This document shows, piece after piece, positions 50,741-59,806 of a stretch of 64,000 nt of DNA. The notes under the pieces were generated by a model. That model was not told the origin of the DNA. It made no database searches and was given only the letters and a program-made list of their open reading frames with translations. Position numbers and translations under genes: made by a program. This stretch comes from Thermohalobaculum sp038534135. GTDB lineage: Bacteria; Pseudomonadota; Alphaproteobacteria; Rhodobacterales; Rhodobacteraceae. Within the stretch, counting starts at the first letter, position 1, and each line of letters begins with the position of its first letter. The DNA lies in the NCBI GenBank assembly GCA_038534135.1, contig JBCAXJ010000019.1, positions 9,077 to 73,076 on the forward strand, in the 5' to 3' direction.

Positions 50741-52978
50741 TCAGGCGTCGTCGAGTGCCTTGAGGATCCGGGGCGGTGACATCGGCAGCTCGGTCAGGCG
50801 CACACCAGCCGCGTTGGATACCGCATTTGCGATGGCGGCGAGCGGTGGACAGATCGATGTCTCACCGACGCCGCGCACGCCGTACGGGTGGCCGGGGTTC
50901 GGCACCTCGACAATCTCGGTGTCGATCATCGGCAGGTCAGACGCCACGGGGATACGGTAGTCGAGGAACCCGGCGTTCTGCAGTCGCCCGTCCTCACCGT
51001 AGATGTATTCCTCGTTCAGCGCCCAGCCGATGCCCTGGGCTGCTCCGCCCTGGAACTGGCCTTCGACATAGGACGGATGGATCGCCTTGCCCGCGTCCTG
51101 GACCACGAGGTAACGCAGGATCTTGGTGGCCCCGGTTTCGGGATCGACCTCGGCGTCCACGACGTGCGTTGCGAACGACACCCCTGCCCCTTCCGGCGTC
51201 GCCTCGAAGTGACCCGAGATCGGCCCGCCGGTGCGCCCCATGGACTTGCAAAGCTTGGCAAACGGCAGCGGATCGTGCCCGCCCGCGTTCTGACCGGCGG
51301 GGATCGCCTGCCCGTCCTGCCAGTCCACGGCTTCCTCGTCGATGCACCAGATCTTGGCCGCACGCTGGCAGAGCTTCTTCTTCGCGTCGCGCGCTGCTTT
51401 GATGGTTGCCAACCCAGACGCGTAGGTGACACGGGATCCGTGCGACACGTCGTTGTAACCAAGCGAGGCTGTGTCGACGACCGTGGTGCGAATCTTCTCG
51501 TAGGGGATGCCCAGTTCCTCGGCCGCCATCAGACACATCGAGGCGCGCGAGCCGCCGATATCCGGCGTCCCGACCTGCAATGCGACCGTGCCGTCCTGGC
51601 TGAGCGACAGCGTGACCGAGGTCTCGCCGCCATGGTTGAACCAGAACCCGCACGACACGCCGCGTCCCTGGTTAGGACCAAGCGCGCTCTTGACCATCGG
51701 GTGAGCCTTGGCGGCCTCGACAGTCTCCAGCAGACCGATGCGCGGCCATTTCGGCCCGTATGACGCCTTGGTGCCTTCCTTGGCGCCGTTCTTCAGGCGT
51801 ACCTCGAAAGGATCCAGTTTCAACTGATTGCAGAGCATGTCCACGACGGACTCGACGGCGAAGCAGGCCATCGGAGAGCCCGGCGCACGGTAGGCCGCCT
51901 GTTTCGGACGGTTGCAGATCACATCGTAGCCGACCGCCTGCACGTTCTCCAACGCATAGGGCGCGAACGCACACATCGCCGCCATGTCAACCGGCGAGCC
52001 TGGGAATGCGCCGCCCTGCATGCGCAGGATCGCCTGACCGGCCGTGATGGTACCGTCGTTCTTCATACCGATTTTGACATCGATCGAAGACGATGCGGTC
52101 GGTCCGGTCGCGCGGAACACGTCATCGCGCGGCATGACGATCTTGACGGGGCGGTTGGTCTTGCGGCTGAGCGCGAGCGCCACCGGCTCGATGAAGACCG
52201 TGGTCTTGCCACCAAAGCCGCCGCCGATCTCGGACGCCACCACGCGCAACTGGGTCGAGTCGATGCCGAGCAGATCCGCGCAGATATTGCGCGCCACGAA
52301 GTGTCCCTGCGTGCAGCACCAAAGCTCGCCCCGGCCATCCGCGCCCAGCGAGCCCAGGCAGGCATGTGGCTCGATGTACCCCTGGTGGGTGGCGGCGGTC
52401 TTGAAGCTCTTCTCCATGACCACGTCAGCGGCGGCAAAGCCCGCATCCAGATCGCCGTGTCCGAATTCGGACCGGCTCATCACGTTGGCCGAATAGCCTT
52501 CCACCTTGATCTCGTCGTCACGAATGATGGGAGCACCGTCCTGCATCGACGCATCAACATCCGTGACGTGCGGCAGCACGTCGTACTCCACCTTGATCAG
52601 CTTCAGCGCCTTCTTGGCGGCGTGGGCCGAGGTTGCCGCAACTGCTGCGACGGCGTGGCCGTCATAGAGCACCTTGGCGCCGGCCATGACGTTCTCGAGA
52701 ACATCGGCATTTCCCCGGCTGACCTTGTCCGAGAAGTCGGCACGCGTGACGATGGCCTTTACCTCGCTCAGTGCCTCGGCAGCAGATGTATCGATCGATT
52801 TGATCACAGCATGGGCGTGCGGCGAGCGCAGGATCGCGCCGTGCAACATGCCGGGCGCAGAGATGTCCGCACCGAACATCGCCTTGCCGGTGACCTTGTC
52901 GATACCATCCGGGCGCACGGGGCGCGTGCCGACGGCGGAGAAAATACGGCTTTCGGAGTCGAATTCGTCCAGTGCCAT
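50741..52978 (-). CDS. Molybdenum hydroxylase (xanthine dehydrogenase family) Mo-binding subunit
   Basis: A 745-residue Mo-pterin subunit. QGYIEPHACLGSL near 197, IGGGFGGKT near 245, AYRAPGSPMACFAVES near 360 and the catalytic-Glu segment GVRGVGETSICPP near 710 are present. The AYRCSFR loop of form I CO dehydrogenase is absent, so it is not a true CO dehydrogenase. It hydroxylates an aromatic heterocycle, aldehyde or related compound in the cytoplasm. The FAD and 2Fe-2S subunits are encoded just upstream (4-base gap). It resembles but differs from the partial subunit at 3-881. Confidence 0.92.
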   Translation of the reverse strand: MALDEFDSESRIFSAVGTRPVRPDGIDKVTGKAMFGADISAPGMLHGAILRSPHAHAVIKSIDTSAAEALSEVKAIVTRADFSDKVSRGNADVLENVMAGAKVLYDGHAVAAVAATSAHAAKKALKLIKVEYDVLPHVTDVDASMQDGAPIIRDDEIKVEGYSANVMSRSEFGHGDLDAGFAAADVVMEKSFKTAATHQGYIEPHACLGSLGADGRGELWCCTQGHFVARNICADLLGIDSTQLRVVASEIGGGFGGKTTVFIEPVALALSRKTNRPVKIVMPRDDVFRATGPTASSSIDVKIGMKNDGTITAGQAILRMQGGAFPGSPVDMAAMCAFAPYALENVQAVGYDVICNRPKQAAYRAPGSPMACFAVESVVDMLCNQLKLDPFEVRLKNGAKEGTKASYGPKWPRIGLLETVEAAKAHPMVKSALGPNQGRGVSCGFWFNHGGETSVTLSLSQDGTVALQVGTPDIGGSRASMCLMAAEELGIPYEKIRTTVVDTASLGYNDVSHGSRVTYASGLATIKAARDAKKKLCQRAAKIWCIDEEAVDWQDGQAIPAGQNAGGHDPLPFAKLCKSMGRTGGPISGHFEATPEGAGVSFATHVVDAEVDPETGATKILRYLVVQDAGKAIHPSYVEGQFQGGAAQGIGWALNEEYIYGEDGRLQNAGFLDYRIPVASDLPMIDTEIVEVPNPGHPYGVRGVGETSICPPLAAIANAVSNAAGVRLTELPMSPPRILKALDDA

Positions 52979-52981
52979 GGA

Positions 52982-53458
52982 TCAGGCTCCTCTCATCTCG
53001 GCGGCTGCATCCTGCACCGCGCGTACAATCTTGTCGTATCCGGTGCAGCGGCAGAGATTGCCTGCCAGCCAGTACCGGATCTCGGTCTCGGTCGGGTCTG
53101 GGTTGCGCTCCAGCAGGTTTTTCGCGGTCACCAGAATACCGGGCGTGCAGATCCCGCATTGCAGTGCTGCGTGTTCCAGGAACTTGCGCTGCAGCGGGTG
53201 CAGATCTTCGCCGTGCGCGACGCCTTCGATCGTCTCGATTTCACGCCCCTGCGCCTCGGCCCCCAGCATCAGGCAGGAACAGACAGCACGGCCATCGACC
53301 ACCACGGAGCACGCCCCGCAATCGCCGGTACCGCAGCCCTCCTTGGCGCCCGTCAGACCGAGCCGGTCGCGCAGCACGTCCAGCAGGCTCTCATCGGCAT
53401 CGCAGAGGAACTCGGTCTCGTCCCCGTTGATGTTCGTCGTGATGTGCATCTTGCCCAT
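52982..53458 (-). CDS. Molybdenum hydroxylase 2Fe-2S subunit
   Basis: A 158-residue protein with two [2Fe-2S] domains. N-terminal plant-ferredoxin-like cluster Cys lie in EGCGTGDCGACSV and VCSCLM; the C-terminal helical domain has LQCGICTPG and NLCRCTGY. It transfers electrons from the Mo subunit to FAD. The gene lies between the FAD and Mo subunit genes with gaps of only 3 bases, so one transcript is certain. Confidence 0.93.
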   Translation of the reverse strand: MGKMHITTNINGDETEFLCDADESLLDVLRDRLGLTGAKEGCGTGDCGACSVVVDGRAVCSCLMLGAEAQGREIETIEGVAHGEDLHPLQRKFLEHAALQCGICTPGILVTAKNLLERNPDPTETEIRYWLAGNLCRCTGYDKIVRAVQDAAAEMRGA

Positions 53459-53461
53459 GGA

Positions 53462-54313
53462 TTATCCCTTCGCACGCTCGGCGGCTAGGCGCGCCGCGCG
53501 CACTGCCAGCACACCGGCGACCTTGGTGCGGAACTCGATGGTTCCGCGCTTGTCATTGATCGGGGAACAGGCCGCCGAGGCCGCTGCCCTGAGGTCTTCC
53601 TCTGCCGCATCCACGGTCTTGCCGACCAGCGCTGCTCCAGCTTCTGGAACAAGTCGAGCCGTCGGAGCGACTGCTCCCAGTGCCACACGCGCTTCGGCAA
53701 CCGTGTCGCCGTCCATGACCAGCGAGACGCCGGCGCCGACGACCGCGATGTCCATCTCGGTGCGCGGAATAAAACGCATGTAGGCGTCCGAGGCGTGTGC
53801 CGGACGGGCTGGCAGATAGATCGAGCCAACCATCTCGCCCCGCGCGAGCGAGGTTTTTCCGGGAGCCGTCCCGATCTCCTCGACCGGCACGTCGCGCACG
53901 CCGTTCGGGCCATGCACCCGCGCGGTTGCGGCGGCTGCGATCATCGCAGGCACCGAGTCCGCCGCAGGTGATGCGTTGCAGAGGTTCCCGCCGAGCGTGG
54001 CGCGGCTCTGGATCTGGGTCGAGCCGACAAGGCCGAGGCCCTCCACGACGCCAGGCCACGCGGCCGAGACGCCGGCATGTTCGCCCAGCATCACGCCCGG
54101 CACAGCAGCACCGACACGAAAGCCGCCGTTCTCTTCAACGATGTCGTACATGCCGGGAATGCGCTTGATATCGACAATCAGGTCTGGCTCGACCATGCCT
54201 GACTTCAGCTGCACCATCACATCGGTGCCTCCGGCCAGCACGCGGGTCACCCCGTCTTCTGCCGCCAGAAGCGCCACCGCACCGTCAACGGTGCTCGGGG
54301 CTTCAAATCTCAT
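53462..54313 (-). CDS. Molybdenum hydroxylase FAD-binding subunit
   Basis: A 283-residue CoxM/XdhB-type flavoprotein. AGGTDVMVQLKSG near 28 and RATLGGNLCNASPAADSVP near 108 contact FAD; the C-terminal CO-dehydrogenase flavoprotein domain follows from about 175 (FIPRTEMDIAVVGAGV). It passes electrons to the final acceptor. It is the first gene of the operon FAD, 2Fe-2S, Mo, MoaD-like, GFA, on the minus strand. The 245-base gap to the divergent gluconolactonase gene should hold its promoter. Confidence 0.92.
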   Translation of the reverse strand: MRFEAPSTVDGAVALLAAEDGVTRVLAGGTDVMVQLKSGMVEPDLIVDIKRIPGMYDIVEENGGFRVGAAVPGVMLGEHAGVSAAWPGVVEGLGLVGSTQIQSRATLGGNLCNASPAADSVPAMIAAAATARVHGPNGVRDVPVEEIGTAPGKTSLARGEMVGSIYLPARPAHASDAYMRFIPRTEMDIAVVGAGVSLVMDGDTVAEARVALGAVAPTARLVPEAGAALVGKTVDAAEEDLRAAASAACSPINDKRGTIEFRTKVAGVLAVRAARLAAERAKG

Positions 54314-54558
54314 GGAAATCCTCCGCTCTTGGCGCGCACGTTCGCCCGCCCGAATTCGCTCACAGCATTAAGACGCAAAGCCCCGGGACAGTTCAAGCGG
54401 TTTAGCGACATCGAGATGATCAAACGCACCGCATCCCGGTCATGATGGCTGCCACGCGTCATTCCATGGTACGAAAGCTGCGCAATCATTTGGCGATTCT
54501 TCTTTAGTTGATACATCAATTGATTGCACAAAAAACGAAGAATACCGGGAGGATCATC

Positions 54559-55668
54559 ATGAACAAAATACTCGCAGACGACGATACGAAAGCAGAGCAC
54601 ACGCGCGTTGACCGCCGGGCTTTTCTGGCCGCGGCGACCGGAATTGCGGCAACCACCGCTATGGCACCCGAAGCGTTCGCCCGCAATTTCGGACCCGGTG
54701 CCGAGCCGGTGCGCTATCCGGACCCGGACATCATTGGGCTTGACCCCCGGTTTCCCAAACTCGGTAACACGCCGATCCGGCGGCATCATCTGGGCACCCT
54801 GTGGGCCGAGGGACCTGCGTGGAACGGCGTGGGACGATATCTGCTGTGGTCCGACATTCCCGGCGACGAACAGCTTCGCTGGACCGAGGAAGACGGCAAG
54901 GTTTCGCGCCGGTTCAGGTATCCGTCCGGCAATTCGAACGGCAACACGTTCGACTATCAGGGGCGCCAGATCTCGTGCCAGCACGGTCCACGCAAAGTCA
55001 TCCGGTACGAGTACGACGGCTCGGTCACGGTGCTCGCCGAAGAGTTCGAAGGTGAAGGCTTCAACGCGCCCAATGACGCGATCGTCCACCCGAACGATGG
55101 CTCGATCTGGTTCACCGACCCGGGCTATGGTGGCTTGATGAACTATGAAGGCAACCGCCTGAACACAGGGTCGCCACAACCGATCCGCAAGGAGGCCGTC
55201 TATCGCATCGACGGACAATCGGGAGATATCACCAAGCTCACCGACGCGCCGTTCAAGCCGAACGGACTTTGCTTCAGCCACGATTATACCAAGCTCTACG
55301 TGGCAGATACCGGACGCTCGCACTATCCGGATGCAGCCAGCCAGATCTGGGTGATGGACATCGACGGCGCCACCGTGAAGAACGAACGGCAGTTCGTGTC
55401 GATGACCATCGACGGTAAGACCGGGTTCGCGGACGGCATCCGGGCGGACGAGAACGGCAACATCTGGTCGTCTGCTGGCTGGGTCGGGGATGGCTATGAC
55501 GGGGTGCACTGCTTTGCGCCAAACGGCGACCGGATCGGCCAGATCAAACTGCCCGAGATCTGCTCGAACGTCTGCTTCGGCGGCACCAAGCGCAATCAGC
55601 TGTTCATGACGGCCAGCCAGTCGCTCTATTCGGTGTTTGTCGAGACCACGGGCGCGCACATCACCTGA
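54559..55668 (+). CDS. Tat-exported SMP-30/gluconolactonase-type lactonase
   Basis: A 369-residue protein with a twin-arginine signal (VDRRAFLAAATG) and a long hydrophobic stretch, so it is folded before export. The six-bladed propeller has LWAEGPAWNGVGRYLLWSD, GNTFDYQGR, HPNDGSIWFTDPGYGG and FKPNGLCFSHDYTKLYVAD with the metal-binding Glu and Asn positions. It hydrolyses sugar lactones in the periplasm. GGGAGG precedes ATG 54559. It is divergent from the molybdenum hydroxylase operon, with which it may be co-regulated. Confidence 0.88.
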   Translation: MNKILADDDTKAEHTRVDRRAFLAAATGIAATTAMAPEAFARNFGPGAEPVRYPDPDIIGLDPRFPKLGNTPIRRHHLGTLWAEGPAWNGVGRYLLWSDIPGDEQLRWTEEDGKVSRRFRYPSGNSNGNTFDYQGRQISCQHGPRKVIRYEYDGSVTVLAEEFEGEGFNAPNDAIVHPNDGSIWFTDPGYGGLMNYEGNRLNTGSPQPIRKEAVYRIDGQSGDITKLTDAPFKPNGLCFSHDYTKLYVADTGRSHYPDAASQIWVMDIDGATVKNERQFVSMTIDGKTGFADGIRADENGNIWSSAGWVGDGYDGVHCFAPNGDRIGQIKLPEICSNVCFGGTKRNQLFMTASQSLYSVFVETTGAHIT

Positions 55669-55682
55669 GCGACACACTGCGC

Positions 55683-55710
55683 GGCCGCCTCGGACCTATC
55701 TGAGGCGGCC
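55683..55710. terminator. Shared hairpin at convergent gene ends
   Basis: Nine-bp arms GGCCGCCTC and GAGGCGGCC with a 10-base loop surround the stop codon of the minus-strand HAD gene and follow the plus-strand gluconolactonase. It has no clear T-run but is positioned to end both transcripts. Confidence 0.55.
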
Positions 55711-56556
55711 GATCGCGTATCGCGGGGTTAACCCGCTCTCCGTGAGAAAGGCGTCGAGCAGGTCCTGCCGAGGATGCTCAGGATCCGGGCCCAGATCCTG
55801 CGCCGCGAGGCCGCCTGTGACGAAGATCGTGTCGAGCCCGGCTGCGATTCCTCCCGGCACATCCGTCAGGATGCCGTCCCCGATAGCAAGGATGCGGTCT
55901 TTCGGGATGTCATGGCCGAGCTCGGCCAGAACCTCGTAGCAACGGTCATAGATTGGCAGATACGGTTTGCCGAAATAGACGACCTCGCCCCCTGCCGCCC
56001 CATAATCGCGGGCGATCGCCCCCGCGCACCAGAGCCGCTGATGCCCACGATCCACGACGATATCCGGATTGGCACACAGCATCGGCAGGCCGCGTGCGAC
56101 CCAGTCGGCGATCTCAGTCGCATAGTCCTCCGGGGTTTCGGTGCGGTCATCCCGCAGTCCGGTGATCAGGATCGCCGAAGCCTCGTCCAGCGAGACCGGA
56201 TCGAGACCCAGATCGCTCAACATGTGCAGGTCACGGTCCGGCCCGACATAGTGGAATCTGTCGCCGTACTTGCCGCCCGAAAGTGCCGCCTGACAGGCCG
56301 CCCCCGAAGAGACGATCGCGTGGTAGCTGTCCTCGGGCGCGGCGATCCGGTCGAGGAACACCTTGACGCCATGCGCCGGACGCGGGGCGTTGGTCAGCAG
56401 CACGACCGTGCCGCCCTGATCCTTGAACGCACGGCAGGCAGCGATCGCAGCCGGGTAGACCGCGACACCGTTGTGATAGCAGCCCCAAAGGTCGCACAGA
56501 ATGGCGTCATAATCCTGCGAGATCTCAGACAGTGACGCGATGATACGACAGGTCAT
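55696..56556 (-). CDS. HAD-IIA-type sugar-phosphatase-like hydrolase (TIGR01459-like)
   Basis: A 286-residue HAD protein with the nucleophile in DAILCDLWGCYHNG (D-x-W) near 14, LLTNAPRP motif II near 53, YFGKPYLPIYD near 195 and IGDGILTDVPGG near 222 for motif IV. It belongs to the NagD-like group known in alphaproteobacteria as TIGR01459. Substrates are probably small phosphates. The start ATG 56556 fits the family N-terminus. Confidence 0.86.
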   Translation of the reverse strand: MTCRIIASLSEISQDYDAILCDLWGCYHNGVAVYPAAIAACRAFKDQGGTVVLLTNAPRPAHGVKVFLDRIAAPEDSYHAIVSSGAACQAALSGGKYGDRFHYVGPDRDLHMLSDLGLDPVSLDEASAILITGLRDDRTETPEDYATEIADWVARGLPMLCANPDIVVDRGHQRLWCAGAIARDYGAAGGEVVYFGKPYLPIYDRCYEVLAELGHDIPKDRILAIGDGILTDVPGGIAAGLDTIFVTGGLAAQDLGPDPEHPRQDLLDAFLTESGLTPRYAIGRLR

Positions 56557-56636
56557 GGCTTTCCCCGGTGCTGAGTGGCCGCGGGTCGGTTAGCGGCACC
56601 GCCGTGAAGGCGTCAACGCGCGCGTCGCCACAGGGG

Positions 56637-57512
56637 TCACTCCGGTCGCTCACCAAGCGGCGTCAACAATCCCGCGGCCTCGATGTCGGTCCGGGTCGGA
56701 AACCACATGTCGTCGTTCTGAACCGTCAGCAACTTCTCAAGGAAAGCGTCCGAGACACCGCGCCCTTGGAGATATCGAAGATCCTTCGCGTACTCGTCAT
56801 CGGCATCGACCAGAAGCTGGTGAAACTTGGTGGGCTTTCCGTAGCGGTGAAATCCCAGTCGAGCATCGGGGGCCAGGGTCCGGTGCTCTCCGGCCGCGAA
56901 GATCAACGTGCACGCCGAGTTGCAGAACGCGGGCACATGGGTATCGAACCGTCGGGCTCGCACAATATCGGCGATCGCGCGTGCGGCGTAGACCAGCCCG
57001 CCATTGCTTTGCAGATCGATGCGCGTGACGTCCGACCCATCCTGTAGCGCACGCTGGAAGGCGCCGAGCGTCGCGTAGTCGATGTCGCCACTCATCGCGA
57101 GAACACCGCTGTCGGAGACGGCGAGGACCTGTCGCTGAGAAGGTGCTTCTGGCAGTGGCTGGTATCGCTCGAGACTGAGGATCGAGCCGATCGTCTGGGA
57201 CGCGGTCACAAGCAGGATTGAAACCAGCGCAACGTGACCGGCCCACGGCAGGAACGGGTCGCCGCCGCTGATCAAGTGCGCGCGGGACGTTCTGACGTAT
57301 CCGACGATCTGCCAGATGGGTACGGCGGCACAACACAGAATGGCTGTTCCGACGATGACAGCCTCGGCGCTTCCACGGATGAACTCCTGGAGCAACGCCA
57401 GCACCATCCCAAGAGCGACGAGGTTGATCAGCACGACTTGAAGGAGCGGCGTCTCTCCACGCCAATGAGACCCAATGAGTCGAGTGATGTGCGCGAGCGT
57501 TCTGTGCGGCAT
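56637..57512 (-). CDS. ClpP-like serine-protease-fold membrane protein
   Basis: A 291-residue protein with three N-terminal transmembrane helices (LINLVALGMVLALLQEF, VIVGTAILCCAAVPIW, WAGHVALVSILLVTA) and a C-terminal crotonase/ClpP-type domain. The domain shows IDLQSNGGLVYAARAIADIV near 160, and the conserved Ser region FCNSACTLIFAAGEHR near 195 with FHRYG following. It belongs to the COG3904-like exported proteases of unknown target. The active domain is likely periplasmic. Start ATG 57512. Confidence 0.75.
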   Translation of the reverse strand: MPHRTLAHITRLIGSHWRGETPLLQVVLINLVALGMVLALLQEFIRGSAEAVIVGTAILCCAAVPIWQIVGYVRTSRAHLISGGDPFLPWAGHVALVSILLVTASQTIGSILSLERYQPLPEAPSQRQVLAVSDSGVLAMSGDIDYATLGAFQRALQDGSDVTRIDLQSNGGLVYAARAIADIVRARRFDTHVPAFCNSACTLIFAAGEHRTLAPDARLGFHRYGKPTKFHQLLVDADDEYAKDLRYLQGRGVSDAFLEKLLTVQNDDMWFPTRTDIEAAGLLTPLGERPE

Positions 57513-57551
57513 GGCACCAATCTAACGAACGTCACGCGCTTTGTCAGATGG

Positions 57552-57917
57552 CTATCGCCACGTCGGACGTATGCGCAGAAACAGCCTGTAGAGTTGTTCG
57601 GCGATCCACGTCACGATCGCATTGTCGGCAACCTTTGCCGGGACACGCGTCGACGGCAACGCGCGCCAAAGCGCGATGAACCCCGCCGCGCCGCGCGCGG
57701 TCGCGCCATTGCGGCGTTCTACCGTGAAGCGGCGCAGCAGATCGTCCTGCGTCAGCCCAGGCGGTCCGTTTACATAGTCGTCGCCAGCCACGTTGACCCA
57801 GTCGATCTGATCGGCGCCTTTACGGCCACGGTACCACCCGATCTCTCGGCGACAGACCGGGCATTCACCATCGTAAAAAACGCGCGTCGCCGCACGCGGA
57901 TCAGTCTCGACGCTCAT
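57552..57917 (-). CDS. DUF393 thiol-disulfide oxidoreductase-like protein
   Basis: A 121-residue protein with the DUF393 signature VFYDGECPVCRREIGWYRGR near 14, in which CxxC may be redox active, and a typical RFTVERRNG / IALWRALPS C-terminal half. The true start is ATG 57917; a longer open frame runs into the divergent DUF3429 gene. Its role is unknown; relatives are thought to be disulfide reductases. Confidence 0.82.
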   Translation of the reverse strand: MSVETDPRAATRVFYDGECPVCRREIGWYRGRKGADQIDWVNVAGDDYVNGPPGLTQDDLLRRFTVERRNGATARGAAGFIALWRALPSTRVPAKVADNAIVTWIAEQLYRLFLRIRPTWR

Positions 57918-57982
57918 AGACAACGCTCCATATGACCTGATTGTAAAATGGGCGGTCGGCCCAAGCTGGAAAGTGCGACGCG

Positions 57983-58426
57983 ATGTCAAAGACGACCTCT
58001 GTGCCCCGGTCTGCGATGTGGCTTGGCCTGTCCGGGCTGATCCCATTCGCGAGTCTCGCGGTGCTGGTCTGGCTGCTGCCGGAGGAGCGCGGGTGGCTGT
58101 CGCCGGTGCTGACCGGTTACGGCGTTGTCATTCTCAGCTTCATGGGCGGTTGCCGGTGGGGTCTTGCTGCCGCCGGAATGGGTGACGGCGCCGCCTTCGG
58201 GCCCCTGGCCGTGTCGGTGATACCTGCGCTCTATGCTTGGGTGGTTGCACTCATGCCGGATGCCCAGGCGCAGATGTTTCTGGCGGTGGGCTTGATGGCG
58301 CTGCTGGTTGCCGATCTCAGGCTGACCCGCTTCGGCGGTGCACCGACATGGTGGCCGTCCTTGCGCTGGCCGCTGAGCATTGGTGCGGCTGGGTCGTTGT
58401 TGGCGGGCGCGGCGGCCATCACTTAG
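57983..58426 (+). CDS. DUF3429-family membrane protein
   Basis: A 147-residue protein with four to five hydrophobic helices; GYGVVILSFMGGCRWG near 47-60 is the DUF3429 core and is followed by VIPALYAWVVALMPDAQAQM. The start is ATG 57983, in the 65-base gap from the divergent DUF393 gene. It ends by overlapping the convergent deaminase gene by four bases (TTAG shared by both stops). Function unknown; alphaproteobacterial homologues are common. Confidence 0.8.
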   Translation: MSKTTSVPRSAMWLGLSGLIPFASLAVLVWLLPEERGWLSPVLTGYGVVILSFMGGCRWGLAAAGMGDGAAFGPLAVSVIPALYAWVVALMPDAQAQMFLAVGLMALLVADLRLTRFGGAPTWWPSLRWPLSIGAAGSLLAGAAAIT

Positions 58427-59763
58427 CCTTCGATCAATCGCTTCGATAGTTGCTTGTGATGTCTCAGCGCGCTTTCGAGGTCGATTGTTGTGATCCGCCC
58501 GTCGCGAACGACCTGCTGCCCCTCGATCCACACCTCCTTTGGGCGATGCGGCCCGGTCAGCAAAAGACCGGCGACCAGATCGGAAGCACCGGCCATTGCG
58601 CTGCCATCCGTGGGCCAGAGCACGAAATCGGCCCGCTTGCCGGGTTCAAGACTGCCCAGGTCGTCGCGACCGAGGGTCTGCGCGCCTCCGAGCGTGGCGA
58701 TCTCCAGCGCTTCGCGCGCGCTCATCTTGTCGGCGCCGATGTTCACACGCTGCAGCAACATCGCCTGACGGGCTTCGCCGATCAGATCGGCACCATCGTT
58801 CGAGGCCGATCCGTCGACCCCGAGCCCAACCTTCACGCCGGCGTCGCGCATCGCGCGGACCGGTGCGATCCCACTGCCGAGGCGGCAATTTGAGCATGGA
58901 CAATGCGCGACGCCGGTTCCGGATCGGGCGAAGAGGTCGATCTCGGCACCGTCCAGTTTCACGCAATGCGCATGCCAGACATCATCTCCCGTCCAGCCCA
59001 GATCTTCGGCATATTGGCCGGGTCGGCAGCCGAACTGTGCCTCGCTATAGGCGATGTCCTCGTCGTTCTCGGCCAGATGGGTGTGGAGCATCACACCCTT
59101 GTCGCGGGCCAGCAGTGCCGCGTCGCGCATCAGATCGCGGCTGACAGAGAACGGTGAGCATGGCGCGACACCGACGCGAACCATCGCCCCGGGCCTCGGG
59201 TCGTGGAATGCATCGATGACACGCGCGCAATCGTTCAGGATTGCGTCCTCATCTTCGACGAGTGCATCGGGCGGAAGACCTCCAGCACTTTCTCCGATGC
59301 TCATGGAACCGCGTGTTGCGTGCAGACGGACACCGATCTCGCGCGCGGCATCGATCGTATCGTCCAGCCGAGCGCCGTTGGGATAGATATATAGATGATC
59401 CGAACTGGTCGTGCAGCCCGACAGTGCCAGCTCTGCCAACCCGACAATTGCGGACACGCGAACCTCTTCGGGTCCCATCCGTGCCCAGATCGGATACAGT
59501 GTCTTCAGCCAACCGAACAACAGCGCGTCCTGGGCAATCGTCCGCGTCAGGTTCTGGGAAAGATGATGGTGCGTGTTCACCAGCCCGGGGGTCACGATAC
59601 ATCCGGTCGCCAGGATTTCCGCATCATAGGGCAGCGTCACGTCGCCAGCGCCTGTCGCTTCGATCACGCCATCGGAGAAGATCAGCCAACCCTGCTGAAT
59701 CTCAGACCGCTCCGCGTCCATCGTAACCAGTGTATCGCAATCGCGGAGCAGCGTGCGCGTCAT
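58423..59763 (-). CDS. 8-oxoguanine deaminase-like amidohydrolase
   Basis: A 446-residue metal-dependent deaminase. HHH in GLVNTHHHLSQNLTRT near 65, HTHLAEN near 230, AHCVKLD near 267 and GVDGSASND near 315 are the family's Zn ligands and catalytic residues; GRDDLGSLEPGKRADF near 375 is the C-terminal beta-domain. The subgroup deaminates 8-oxoguanine or related s-triazines. In this window purine salvage genes (gpt, BMP) occur but far away. The start ATG 59763 is at the expected N-terminus. Confidence 0.85.
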   Translation of the reverse strand: MTRTLLRDCDTLVTMDAERSEIQQGWLIFSDGVIEATGAGDVTLPYDAEILATGCIVTPGLVNTHHHLSQNLTRTIAQDALLFGWLKTLYPIWARMGPEEVRVSAIVGLAELALSGCTTSSDHLYIYPNGARLDDTIDAAREIGVRLHATRGSMSIGESAGGLPPDALVEDEDAILNDCARVIDAFHDPRPGAMVRVGVAPCSPFSVSRDLMRDAALLARDKGVMLHTHLAENDEDIAYSEAQFGCRPGQYAEDLGWTGDDVWHAHCVKLDGAEIDLFARSGTGVAHCPCSNCRLGSGIAPVRAMRDAGVKVGLGVDGSASNDGADLIGEARQAMLLQRVNIGADKMSAREALEIATLGGAQTLGRDDLGSLEPGKRADFVLWPTDGSAMAGASDLVAGLLLTGPHRPKEVWIEGQQVVRDGRITTIDLESALRHHKQLSKRLIEG

Positions 59764-59806
59764 CCCGAATGGCTCTTCATGTCTCGAGCCGATGGCGGTT
59801 GGCCGG

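Noticed and set aside
54310..55677. 455-codon minus-strand open frame
   Set aside because: A shadow of the Tat-exported lactonase gene on the other strand, which has clear propeller motifs.
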